Assembly (NCBI GenBank): GCA_965199235.1
Contig: CBDAQU010000002.1
Coordinates: 3,224,001 to 3,288,000, forward strand
DNA from: BOG-908 sp965199235
Lineage (GTDB): Bacteria; Pseudomonadota; Alphaproteobacteria; Acetobacterales; Acetobacteraceae
Length of the DNA: 64,000 bases
Direction: 5' to 3'
Both the position numbers and the translations under genes were made by a program. The notes beneath the pieces were generated by a model that was not told the DNA's origin, searched no databases, and saw only the letters and a program-made list of their open reading frames with translations. Positions 43,943 through 52,522 of the stretch are shown here, one piece after another. Position 1 is the stretch's first letter. Each line of letters begins with the position of its first letter.

Positions 43943-44401
43943 TCATTCGGGAATTGCTTCGGCCGGCAGTGGCGGGCACGCGACGGAGGGGGCTGCGAAT
44001 ACGTAACGCGGAGCGCGGACGGTTTCACGGTAGCAGAAGCGGTAGTGGTGGGCAGTCGCGTAGGTTTTCACGAGCGTGCCCGACAAGAAAAAGCATAGGA
44101 TCATGGCGGCAGTAGGGACCAGGAAAATCCACCACTCCAGTGTTTGAGGCATACGGTAGTTCCGGGCCATGGCCGCGAAGCTGGACACGCGGATGGCATA
44201 CAGGCCGATAGCTCCGATCAGAGCGAAGGAGTCGCGGGGCACTGCGGCGATCGACGCGTGATTGCGGATATCACGCAAGCCATCGATACCGAGATAGACG
44301 CTGCCAAGAAGGCCGATGAGAAATAGCTCGGCTATGTATTGCCGGTAGTCGGCGGGTTTCAGGCGTTTGCCGATAAGCTTAGTCGAGGTAAGGAAACTCA
44401 C
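43943..44401 (-). CDS. Small multi-span membrane protein (possible immunity protein)
   Basis: A 152-residue protein with about three or four membrane segments (ELFLIGLLGSVYLGID, FALIGAIGLYAIRVSSFAAM, WWIFLVPTAAMILCFFLSGTL). It has no recognised family. The GTG start lies one base after the stop of the larger upstream gene, so both are co-translated. A small integral membrane protein coupled to a protein with a hydrophobic hairpin recalls immunity proteins for pore-forming toxins. That function is inference. Confidence 0.6.
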   Translation of the reverse strand: MSFLTSTKLIGKRLKPADYRQYIAELFLIGLLGSVYLGIDGLRDIRNHASIAAVPRDSFALIGAIGLYAIRVSSFAAMARNYRMPQTLEWWIFLVPTAAMILCFFLSGTLVKTYATAHHYRFCYRETVRAPRYVFAAPSVACPPLPAEAIPE

Positions 44402-44402
44402 T

Positions 44403-45266
44403 TCACAGACCGTAGAAATAATTCAGACCGTCCGATTTCATCATCTCGGCGGTCGAAGCGAAGAAGCGGTCCACCCTGTAATATTCGGCTTTGATTTCCG
44501 AGCCGGCCTCGCGGCCGTATTCGACGGCTTTGTGGCCCGCGTTGACGACGGCCTGCTTGATGACGGGGATTTCGCGGCTAAGTTCGGCCTCGTAGGCCAT
44601 CATGCGGGCGCGCAAGCGTTCGGTAAGGTGATACTTGTTGTCTAAATTCGTCAGGATCATGCCCATGACGAAGCCTGCCGCAACGACGACGATGAATGTT
44701 ACGACAATAGGTGCCCCGAGAACGCTGGCGACGAACACCCCGGCTTCGACGCCGACCGCAGTGGAGACGACAGCCTGAAGCACGTCGCTGGAGATGCGCA
44801 CGCCCAGGCTGGCAAGGGAAAAATGATCGCTCGTGCATTCCGTGGCTATGTCGATCGCGACAAACGCGATAATGGCGACCTTGGTGCCCTTGGCGGCGTC
44901 CTCGACAATGTCTTTTGCGCCAACCACGAAACACTTCACTTTCGCATTTTCGGCGAGGTAGCGGGTGCCTTTTAGGTTTGGGCGTAGGCGCTGGTTGCCT
45001 TTGAATATGATGTATTTCTTGCCCTTCACCTCTTTGATGTAAGCTTGCCCGAACACGCCCAAAAGCTTTATCTGCTTTGCAATTTTGTCGCCGGCTTGAA
45101 TGAGCTGGGAGAGTGCAACCGCGTCTGCATCGACGAAGCCTTTCAGCTTGTCGTTGGCTTCGACTGCGGCTCGAACACCCTCTTTCAATTTCTTGACGGC
45201 TTCGAGCAGGTCGTCGGCGTCCCAGACGAAGAGTTCATGGGAGTCTGCGTTCGCCAATTCAGGCAT
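44403..45266 (-). CDS. Protein with colicin-like hydrophobic hairpin (possible membrane toxin)
   Basis: A 287-residue protein without a signal peptide. The N-terminal 70 residues are charged helices (EAVKKLKEGVRAAVEANDK), then a distinctive stretch KGKKYIIFKGNQRLRPNLKG followed by TRYLAENAKVK. Long hydrophobic segments follow (VAIIAFVAIDIA, VLQAVVSTAVGVEAGVFVASVLG, IVVTFIVVVAAGFVMGMIL), and an amphipathic C-terminus ends it. The YIIFKG...GTRYL segment reminds me of C-terminal domains of polymorphic membrane-acting toxins, but this is recollection, not an alignment. It is coupled with a small membrane protein. Confidence 0.6.
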   Translation of the reverse strand: MPELANADSHELFVWDADDLLEAVKKLKEGVRAAVEANDKLKGFVDADAVALSQLIQAGDKIAKQIKLLGVFGQAYIKEVKGKKYIIFKGNQRLRPNLKGTRYLAENAKVKCFVVGAKDIVEDAAKGTKVAIIAFVAIDIATECTSDHFSLASLGVRISSDVLQAVVSTAVGVEAGVFVASVLGAPIVVTFIVVVAAGFVMGMILTNLDNKYHLTERLRARMMAYEAELSREIPVIKQAVVNAGHKAVEYGREAGSEIKAEYYRVDRFFASTAEMMKSDGLNYFYGL

Positions 45267-45387
45267 GGGTCGGGCTCCGCGGGCGTCTGGCCGCGGGAGG
45301 GCGGTGACCTGGCGACAGTGCCATAGGCGGGTTTCAGTTGCCTAGGCGGTATTGATCCCGGTTTTTCGCGGGCGGGATGCGAAACCC

Positions 45388-46383
45388 CTATAAAAATCCG
45401 CGCAGCAGCGGCACCAGCGGTTTGTCCGCCGGGGGCATGTCGTAGTCGGTGAGCTTGGCGGGGCGGACCCAGGCCAGGGTCTGGTTTTCCAACGGCTGCA
45501 CGAAACCCTGCCAGCGGCGGCAGAGGTAGAGCGGCATCAGCAGGTGAAACCGATCGTAGGCGTGGCTGGCGAAGGCGAAGGGGGCCAGGCAGGCTTTCGT
45601 CACGTCGATGCCGAGTTCTTCGCGCAGCTCGCGGATCAGGGCGGTTTCCGGCGTTTCGCCGGGGTTCAGCTTGCCGCCCGGAAATTCCCACAGGCCGGCC
45701 ATCTTCTTGCCTTCCGGGCGGCGGGCGAGGAGGACGCGGTTGTCGGTGTCGACCAGCGCGCAGGCGGCAACGAGGAGGAGCGGCTTCTCGCCTGCTTCGG
45801 AGGCATCGGTTTCGATAAGCCCGAAGATGTCGTCGCGGGTGGCTTCGAAGATTGCGACCGGCTCCTCGCTGCCGCGGGCCAGGAAGTGCAGGCTGGACTG
45901 GCCGACTTCGCGGAATTTCAGGCGGCGCAAGACGGCGGCGGAGGCCGGGTTGTCGATCGCGACATGGGCCGTGATGCGGTCGATGGGCAGGTTGGCGAGT
46001 GCCCAGGAGGCGACCCGGGCGGCCGCCTCGGTTGCCACCCCGTGACCCCAAAAACGCTCGCCGACCCAGTAGCCGAGGTCGGCGGTGCGCTGCTCCAGCC
46101 GCAGGCCGGCGCAGCCGATGATCATTTCCTGGCCGTTTTCATGTCCGGTGATGGCGAGGTGGATCGCCTCCATGCGCGCACGCTGGCCTGGGATGGAGGC
46201 GATCCACTGGTCGGTCAGTGCGCGTGGGTAGGGGTAGGGGAGGCGAGCGAGCATGCGGACGACGGGCCAGGCATTGACCAGGCGGTGGATGGCTTCGGCG
46301 TCGGCGGGTTCTGGGGGACGGAGGCGCAGGCGCTCGGTGGTGAGCGGCTCGAAGGGGGGTGGGTTAGCTTCGGTAGCTGCCAT
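45388..46383 (-). CDS. GNAT acetyltransferase-Nudix hydrolase fusion
   Basis: A 331-residue two-domain protein. Residues about 12-180 are a GNAT N-acetyltransferase (TTERLRLRPPEPADAEAIHRLV, GYWVGERFWGHGVATEAAARV, DNPASAAVLRRLKFREVG). Residues about 200-331 are a MutT-type Nudix hydrolase with a full Nudix box GGKLNPGETPETALIRELREELG, matching GX5EX7REUXEEXGU, and LARRPEGKKMAGLWEFPGGK. The Nudix half resembles 8-oxo-dGTP diphosphatases. The GNAT substrate is unknown. It overlaps the argJ end by 20 bp and is transcribed with it. Confidence 0.88.
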   Translation of the reverse strand: MAATEANPPPFEPLTTERLRLRPPEPADAEAIHRLVNAWPVVRMLARLPYPYPRALTDQWIASIPGQRARMEAIHLAITGHENGQEMIIGCAGLRLEQRTADLGYWVGERFWGHGVATEAAARVASWALANLPIDRITAHVAIDNPASAAVLRRLKFREVGQSSLHFLARGSEEPVAIFEATRDDIFGLIETDASEAGEKPLLLVAACALVDTDNRVLLARRPEGKKMAGLWEFPGGKLNPGETPETALIRELREELGIDVTKACLAPFAFASHAYDRFHLLMPLYLCRRWQGFVQPLENQTLAWVRPAKLTDYDMPPADKPLVPLLRGFL

Positions 46384-47581
46384 TGATGTCGATGTAGCCG
46401 TGGGTGAGGTCGCAGGTCCAGGCTCGGCCGGCCCCGCCGGCCAGCCCGAGATCGATGGCGATGTCGATCTCGCGGCCGCGCATGTGGGTGACGACGGGGG
46501 TTTCGTCGTAGCCCGGCACCACGGTGCCGTTGCGGGCCATCCAGGTGCCGCCGATGCCGATGGAGAGGCGGTCGCGGTCGGCGGGCTCGCCGGCGCGTCC
46601 GACGGCCATGACGATGCGGCCCCAGTTGGCGTCCTGCCCGGCGATGGCGGTTTTCACCAGGGGGGAGTTGGCGACGGCCAGGGCGATGCGGTTGGCGGAC
46701 GCGTCGTCGGTGGCGCCGGTGACGTCGATGCGGATGAGTTTTTGCGCCCCCTCGCCGTCGCGGACGACCATCAGCGCCAGGTCCAACAGGACCTCGTTCA
46801 GGGCTTGGGCGAACGCCTCGAGCGGGCCGGCCGGGTTGGCGGCCTGGCCTGTCGCGAACAGCAGGACGGTGTCGCTGGTCGAGGTGTCTGCGTCCACCGT
46901 GGTTCTGTTGAAGGTGTCGGCAACGGCGGCGGCAAGGATCGGCTGGAGCGTGGCGGCGGGCAGGGCAGCGTCGGTAAAGACGAAGCACAGCATGGTCGCC
47001 ATGTCGGGCGCGATCATGCCACTGCCCTTGGCGATGCCGGTGATACGGATTGCTGTGCCGCCGATCTGGACCGCGCGGGTTGCGGCCTTGGCAAACGTGT
47101 CGGTGGTCATCATCGCGCGCGCGGCGTCGGCTATCGCGTGTTCGGACAGGGCGGCGTGCAGCGCGGGCAGGGCGGCGGTGATGCGCTGGTGGGGAAGGGT
47201 CTGGCCGATCACGCCTGTGGAGGCGAGAAAGACTTCGCCCGGCGGGCACCCGACCAGGGCGGCGGCAGCCTCGGCTGTCGCTTGGGTCGTGTCGCGGCCT
47301 GATCGGCCGGTGAAGACGTTGGCGTTGCCGGCGTTGACGACCAGCGCGCGGGCGCGGCCCTGGGGCAGCGTGGCACGGCACCAGTCCACCGGCGCGCCCG
47401 GGCATTTGTTGCGGGTGAAAACGCCGGCCACCGTGGTGCGAGCGGCGAACTCGGCGAGGAACAGGTCGGTGCGGCCCTGGTAGCGGATGCCGGCGGCACC
47501 AGAGGCGAGGCGCACACCGCGCACCGGCGCCAGGTCCGGCAGCGGCAGAGCCAGGGGAGAGGTGGCGGGCGGGACCGCCAT
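46364..47581 (-). CDS. argJ: Bifunctional ornithine acetyltransferase / N-acetylglutamate synthase
   Basis: The 405-residue protein is a typical ArgJ. It self-cleaves before a Thr nucleophile in APDMATMLCFVFTDA to form alpha and beta chains. Other landmarks are VFTRNKCPGAPVDWCR, LVVNAGNANVFTG, STGVIGQTLP, IAKGSGMI and the terminal HGYIDINGSYRS. It transfers the acetyl group from N-acetylornithine to glutamate in the cyclic arginine pathway. It lies between the parvulin and GNAT-Nudix genes, a conserved order in this group. Confidence 0.96.
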   Translation of the reverse strand: MAVPPATSPLALPLPDLAPVRGVRLASGAAGIRYQGRTDLFLAEFAARTTVAGVFTRNKCPGAPVDWCRATLPQGRARALVVNAGNANVFTGRSGRDTTQATAEAAAALVGCPPGEVFLASTGVIGQTLPHQRITAALPALHAALSEHAIADAARAMMTTDTFAKAATRAVQIGGTAIRITGIAKGSGMIAPDMATMLCFVFTDAALPAATLQPILAAAVADTFNRTTVDADTSTSDTVLLFATGQAANPAGPLEAFAQALNEVLLDLALMVVRDGEGAQKLIRIDVTGATDDASANRIALAVANSPLVKTAIAGQDANWGRIVMAVGRAGEPADRDRLSIGIGGTWMARNGTVVPGYDETPVVTHMRGREIDIAIDLGLAGGAGRAWTCDLTHGYIDINGSYRS

Positions 47582-47593
47582 GCGGATCGAGAA

Positions 47594-48523
47594 CTACTTC
47601 TTGGCGGCAGCGGGAGCTGGCGCCGTGGCCGAGACGGGGGTTGGCTTGATCGGCTTTCCGTCCGGGCCGTACTGCACGATCTTCACCTGGGCGCGGGCTT
47701 GCGCGGCCAGGGCCTGGGCGTCCTGGCGGAGCAGCTCCTGGCGGATCTGGTCGTGCACGGCATCGTATTTCGGCGGCTGGGAGATGCTGGTGTCCAGCAC
47801 CTGGATGACGTGCCAGCCGTAGCGCGTGTGGACGGGCGTCTGGGTGAACTCGCCCTTCTTCAGCTTGAAGGCGGCGTCGGAGAACTCGGGCAGCATGTCG
47901 TCCTTCTTGAAGGTGCCGAGGTCGCCGCCGGCGGCCGAAGCCGGGTCCTTGGGATCGCCGTATTTCTTCGCAAGGTCCTCGAACTTGGCGCCGGCCTGCA
48001 GCTGCTTGATCACGTCCTTGGCCTTGGCCTCGCTGTCGACCAGGATGTGGCGGGCGTGGATTTCAGGCTCGCCCGGATGGCTGGCATACTGCTTGTCGTA
48101 CTGGGTCTTGATAGCCTCCTCGGTGACCTGCGGCAGCACCGTCTTGACCAGGATGGCGCGCTGCAGAACCTCGTCGGCGGCGGCCTGCATCTGGCGGGCG
48201 ACGGCCGGGTCGCGATCCAGGGCCTGCTTGCGGGCCATCACCTGCAGCGCCTTGCCGGAGACCAGGTTGTCCATGGCGGCGGCAAAAAGCTTCTCCTGGC
48301 CAACCTGCTGGCGCTGCTCCGCCGGCACGTGGGCCTCCACCCAGGCCGAGATGTCGGACAGGCGGATGGGCTCGTTGTTGACGGTGGCAATGATCGGGTT
48401 CTGCTGCGCCGGCGGAGTGCCCGGGGCGGCTGCTGGCTTCGGCGCCTGGGCCCTGGTAGCGGGCGCCAGGGCTGCGGTGGAGAGCAGGGCTGCAGCCAAG
48501 GCGGAGGACAGGGCTAGGCGCAT
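47594..48523 (-). CDS. Periplasmic parvulin-type peptidyl-prolyl isomerase
   Basis: About 309 residues from the ATG near 48523, which begins a signal peptide (LALSSALAAALLSTAALAPATRAQA). The N-terminal chaperone-like region has NEPIRLSDISAWVEAHVPAEQR. The parvulin domain is near residues 165-260 (IHARHILVDSEAKAKDVIKQLQAG, FEDLAKKYGDPKDPASAAGGDLG, GEFTQTPVHTRYGWHVIQVLD). It assists folding of exported proteins. It sits divergent from secA, an association that fits a role in secretion. Confidence 0.9.
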   Translation of the reverse strand: MRLALSSALAAALLSTAALAPATRAQAPKPAAAPGTPPAQQNPIIATVNNEPIRLSDISAWVEAHVPAEQRQQVGQEKLFAAAMDNLVSGKALQVMARKQALDRDPAVARQMQAAADEVLQRAILVKTVLPQVTEEAIKTQYDKQYASHPGEPEIHARHILVDSEAKAKDVIKQLQAGAKFEDLAKKYGDPKDPASAAGGDLGTFKKDDMLPEFSDAAFKLKKGEFTQTPVHTRYGWHVIQVLDTSISQPPKYDAVHDQIRQELLRQDAQALAAQARAQVKIVQYGPDGKPIKPTPVSATAPAPAAAKK

Positions 48524-48693
48524 GGAAACCTCGTGGTGGGGCGGCGGCCTTATGCGCGAAACGCGCCGGGGCAGCAACCGGCCGGCGGGTGAATAAAAGG
48601 CAAGCCGGTCACCAGCGTACAGGGGACATGGCACAGTAAACGGCAGCATGGCGTCGTGTTGACCCACCCTTGGCGGCCGCTTATCTGCCTAGC

Positions 48694-51408
48694 ATGTTTG
48701 CACGTCTGGCCCGCGCCGTCTTCGGCACCTCCAACGACCGCTCCCTGAAGGCGTATCAGCAGAGGGTGCCGAAGATCAATGCGCACGAGGCGGCGATCGC
48801 GGCGCTGTCCGACGAGGCGCTGTCCGGCAAGACGCTCGCGTTCCGGGAGAGGCTCGCGCAGGGGGAGACGCTGGACGCGCTGCTGCCGGAGGCGTTCTCG
48901 GTGGTGCGGGAGGCGAGCCGGCGGGTGCTGGGCCTGCGACATTTCGACGTGCAGCTGGTGGGCGGCATGGTGCTGCATGACGGCAAGATCGCCGAGATGA
49001 AGACCGGCGAGGGCAAGACGCTGGTGGCCACCCTGCCCGTGTACCTCAACGCGCTGTCCGGCCGCGGCGTGCACGTGGTGACGGTCAACGACTATCTCGC
49101 ACGCCGCGACAGCGAGGACATGGGCCGGCTCTACGGGTTCCTGGGTCTGCAGACGGGCGTGATCGTGCATGGGATTTCCGACGAGGAGCGCCGGGCGGCC
49201 TATGCCTGCGACGTGACGTACGGAACCAACAACGAGTTCGGCTTCGATTACCTTCGCGACAACATGAAATACCGGCTGGAGGACATGGTCCAGCGGCCGT
49301 TCAACTACGCGATCGTGGACGAGGTGGACAGCATTCTCATTGACGAGGCGCGGACGCCCCTGATCATTTCTGGTCCGGCGGAGGATTCGTCCGACCTGTA
49401 CCGGTCGGTCAACCTTGTGGTCCTGGAATTGTGCAAGGATTCCACGACTTTCGAAAAAGACGAAAAAGCCAAATCGGTGCATCTGACCGAAGCCGGGAAC
49501 GAGCGTGTCGAGGACATGCTGCGGGATGCGAAAATCATCACCGAAGGCAACATGTACGACATCTTCAACGTGTCGGTCGTGCACCACGTTCAGCAATCCT
49601 TGCGGGCGCATACGCTGTTCGCACGCGACGTGGACTACATCGTCCGCGACGACAAGGTGGTGATCATCGACGAGTTCACCGGCCGCATGATGGAGGGGCG
49701 CCGGTACTCCGAGGGGCTGCACCAGGCGCTGGAAGCCAAGGAGTTCGTTACCGTCCAGCAGGAAAACCAGACGCTGGCCTCCATCACCTTCCAGAACTAC
49801 TTCAGGCTGTTTCCCAAGCTGGCTGGGATGACCGGCACGGCGATGACCGAAGCCGACGAGTTCGCCGAGATCTACAAGCTTTCGGTCATCGAGATACCGA
49901 CCAACGTGCCGGTGACGCGCATCGACGGGGACGACGAGGTCTATCGCACGGCAGGCGAGAAATACACGGCGGTGGCGACGCTGATCGAGGAAGCGCGCAC
50001 GCGCGAGCAGCCGGTGCTGGTCGGCACCGTCAGCATCGAGAAGAGCGAGTTGCTCAGCGGCATACTCAAAAGCCGCAAGATACCGCACGCGGTGCTGAAC
50101 GCGCGCTTCCACGAGCAGGAGGCGACGATCATCTCGCAAGCCGGGGCGCCTGGCTCGGTGACGATCGCCACCAACATGGCCGGCCGCGGCACCGACATCA
50201 AACTGGGCGGCAACCTGGACATGCGGCTGCGCCAGGAAGCGGGCACCCTGCCCGACTCCGCCGCGCGGGACGCAACGTCCCAGACGATCCGCGACGAGGT
50301 TGCGGCCAACCACGTGCGGGTAAAGACGTCGGGCGGCCTGCTGGTGATCGGCACCGAGCGGCACGAAAGCCGGCGCATCGACAACCAGCTTCGCGGCCGG
50401 TCAGGCCGGCAGGGCGACCCTGGGGCGAGCCGGTTCTTCCTCTCGCTCGAGGACGATCTGATGCGCATCTTTGGCAGCGACCGGATGGGCGGGATGCTGC
50501 AGCGGCTTGGCCTGAAGGACGGCGAGGCGATCGTCCATCCCTGGATCAACAAGGCGCTGGAGAAGGCGCAGAAGAAGGTTGAGGCGCGCAACTTCGACAC
50601 CCGCAAGAACCTGCTGAAATACGACGACGTGATGAACGACCAGCGCCGCGAGGTCTACGCCCAGCGCAGGGAATACATGCAGGCCGTCGATGTGTCCGAA
50701 ACGGTGGCGGCATTCCGGCACGAGCTGGCCGACAGCATGGTGCGCGCCCGGATCCCCGAGCGCGCCTTTGCCGAGCAGTGGGAGACCGCCGAGCTGACCG
50801 GCGACGTGCGTCGCGTGTTCAACCTGGACCTGCCGGTAGAGGCGTGGGGCCGCGAGGAGGGCATCGACGAGACGGCGATCCACCAGCGCCTGGTCGAGGC
50901 GGTGGATTCGGCGGCGGCTGCCAAGGCGGCCAATTTCGGGCCGGAAATCATGCGCTACATCGAGAAATCGCTGCTGCTGCAGATGTTCGACACGGTGTGG
51001 AAGGAGCACCTGCTGGCGCTGGACCATCTGCGCCAGGGGATAGGGCTTCGCGCCTACGGCCAGCGCGACCCGCTGAACGAGTACAAGAGCGAGGCCTTCG
51101 CCCTGTTCAACGCCATGCTGGACGATCTGCGCGAGCGGGTGACGAGCACCCTGGCGCGGGTGGAGCTTTCGGCCGAGCCGCCGCCCATGCCGCAGGGCCT
51201 GCCTGCGGGCATGGTGGAGAATTTTGCCGCCCCCGCCTATGCCGAGGCGGACACGGTGGCGCGCTCCGACACCTGGCAGGTGGGCATGGTGGGCGCCATC
51301 GACGCGCTGGACCCCAACGACCCCACGACCTGGGGCGGGACGCAGAGAAATGCTCCCTGTCCATGCGGATCTGGCAAGAAATACAAGCATTGCCACGGGA
51401 AAGCTTGA
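48694..51408 (+). CDS. secA: Preprotein translocase ATPase SecA
   Basis: About 904 residues from ATG 48694 (MFARLARAVFGTSNDRSLKAY), as in other alphaproteobacteria. Walker A is MKTGEGKTL, the DEAD-like box is DEVDSILIDEARTPL, and the second nucleotide domain has GTVSIEKSE, TNMAGRGTDIKLGGN and QLRGRSGRQGDPG. The C-terminal zinc motif for SecB and phospholipid contact is CPCGSGKKYKHCHG. SecA drives proteins through SecYEG. It is divergent from the parvulin gene. Confidence 0.97.
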   Translation: MFARLARAVFGTSNDRSLKAYQQRVPKINAHEAAIAALSDEALSGKTLAFRERLAQGETLDALLPEAFSVVREASRRVLGLRHFDVQLVGGMVLHDGKIAEMKTGEGKTLVATLPVYLNALSGRGVHVVTVNDYLARRDSEDMGRLYGFLGLQTGVIVHGISDEERRAAYACDVTYGTNNEFGFDYLRDNMKYRLEDMVQRPFNYAIVDEVDSILIDEARTPLIISGPAEDSSDLYRSVNLVVLELCKDSTTFEKDEKAKSVHLTEAGNERVEDMLRDAKIITEGNMYDIFNVSVVHHVQQSLRAHTLFARDVDYIVRDDKVVIIDEFTGRMMEGRRYSEGLHQALEAKEFVTVQQENQTLASITFQNYFRLFPKLAGMTGTAMTEADEFAEIYKLSVIEIPTNVPVTRIDGDDEVYRTAGEKYTAVATLIEEARTREQPVLVGTVSIEKSELLSGILKSRKIPHAVLNARFHEQEATIISQAGAPGSVTIATNMAGRGTDIKLGGNLDMRLRQEAGTLPDSAARDATSQTIRDEVAANHVRVKTSGGLLVIGTERHESRRIDNQLRGRSGRQGDPGASRFFLSLEDDLMRIFGSDRMGGMLQRLGLKDGEAIVHPWINKALEKAQKKVEARNFDTRKNLLKYDDVMNDQRREVYAQRREYMQAVDVSETVAAFRHELADSMVRARIPERAFAEQWETAELTGDVRRVFNLDLPVEAWGREEGIDETAIHQRLVEAVDSAAAAKAANFGPEIMRYIEKSLLLQMFDTVWKEHLLALDHLRQGIGLRAYGQRDPLNEYKSEAFALFNAMLDDLRERVTSTLARVELSAEPPPMPQGLPAGMVENFAAPAYAEADTVARSDTWQVGMVGAIDALDPNDPTTWGGTQRNAPCPCGSGKKYKHCHGKA

Positions 51409-51503
51409 TCGGCCTTTGTAGAGTGTGGCCGGGTGGCCACCCTAACCTGTTGAACCTGCTTCGTTTGATTGACGGGGCAGGGCCGTCTCGTTAACTTGTC
51501 GGC

Positions 51504-51815
51504 ATGAATGCCGTGACCCGCGCCCATCTGGCCGAGCGTATCTATGCCCAGGTCGGCCTGTCGCGCAACGAGTCCGCCGATCTTCTGGAGAGCGTGCTGG
51601 GCCGGGTGTCCAAGGCGTTGGAGGAAGGCGAGTCGGTCAAGATCAGCGGCTTCGGCACGTTCTCTGTCAGGCAGAAGGGACGCCGGATCGGGCGCAACCC
51701 GAAAACGGGCGTGGAGGTGCCGATCCTGCCGCGCCGCGTTCTGGTGTTCCGGCCGAGCCAGGTGCTGAAGGCCCTGATCAACGGGCTGGCCGTGCCGGAA
51801 GGCGACGACGAGTGA
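51504..51815 (+). CDS. ihfA: Integration host factor subunit alpha
   Basis: The 103-residue HU/IHF-family protein has the alpha-subunit features. VTRAHLAERIYAQVGLSRNESADL is followed by ALEEGESVKISGFGTFSVRQK and the DNA-minor-groove arm GRNPKTGVEVPI, where the Pro of the beta-arm intercalates. It bends DNA as an IHF heterodimer with IhfB. It overlaps the following merR gene by 4 bp (ATGA-type), the classical ihfA-merR arrangement. Confidence 0.94.
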   Translation: MNAVTRAHLAERIYAQVGLSRNESADLLESVLGRVSKALEEGESVKISGFGTFSVRQKGRRIGRNPKTGVEVPILPRRVLVFRPSQVLKALINGLAVPEGDDE

Positions 51816-52351
51816 ACGATGCGGATGCACCCGACCCTGGACTGGAGATTCCCGAACCGCCGGAGGAGCCGGGCCGGGCAAGGCTGCGCAAGGCCGCCGG
51901 CGCGTTTCGCACCATCAGCGAGGTGGCCGACGAACTGCACATCCCGCAGCACGTGCTGCGCTTCTGGGAGACGAAATTCCACCAGGTGAAACCGCTCAAG
52001 CGCGGCGGCGGCCGGCGCTACTACCGCCCGGACGACATCGTTCTCCTGCGCCGCGTCTCCGACCTTCTCTACACCCAGGGCTACACGATCAAGGGCGTGC
52101 AGCGTCTGCTGCGCGAAGGCGGCGGCCGGCTGGCCGACGACATCCCGCCGCCGACCGAGGCCGAGCGCCTGGCGGCGGAGGCCGAGCGCGACGAAAAACT
52201 GCCGGAGGTCGGGCAGATGCGGCTGTCCATGCCTGAAGCGGCGGTGCGCGAGCCTCGGCGTCAGACGGAGGCCGAGCGGCTTCGGGCGGCGCTGGTGCAT
52301 GCGCTGGGGGAGTTGGAGTCGATCAGGGCGAGTCTGGGCGGCGCCCGATGA
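51812..52351 (+). CDS. MerR-family transcriptional regulator
   Basis: A 179-residue protein with a MerR-type winged helix at residues about 30-95: FRTISEVADELHIPQHVLRFWETKF, then VKPLKRGGGRRYYRPDDIVLLRRVSDLLYTQGYTIKGVQRLL. The C-terminal part is polar with no metal-binding cysteines, so it is not a metal sensor of the classical type. In alphaproteobacteria this gene commonly follows ihfA, and the role is not settled. Confidence 0.88.
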   Translation: MNDADAPDPGLEIPEPPEEPGRARLRKAAGAFRTISEVADELHIPQHVLRFWETKFHQVKPLKRGGGRRYYRPDDIVLLRRVSDLLYTQGYTIKGVQRLLREGGGRLADDIPPPTEAERLAAEAERDEKLPEVGQMRLSMPEAAVREPRRQTEAERLRAALVHALGELESIRASLGGAR

Positions 52352-52522
52352 TACCAGGCTAACCTTACGCAAGCGTGCGAGGCCGTTTCCGGCTGCGCGC
52401 ACTGCCCGCGCGTTGTACGCGCGGTCGGGCGAGCAGATACGAGGCGCGTCGCGTCAGATGACGTTCACGCCGGCTTAACCTTGGTGTCCTAATTTCGCCG
52501 AAATATCTTGGACGGATCGGCG

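Noticed and set aside
52410..52440. A GC-rich hairpin (CCGCGCG with CGCGCGG) after the merR gene, first considered as a tRNA or terminator
   Set aside because: It does not form a cloverleaf and has no U-run. Only a stem-loop can be stated.
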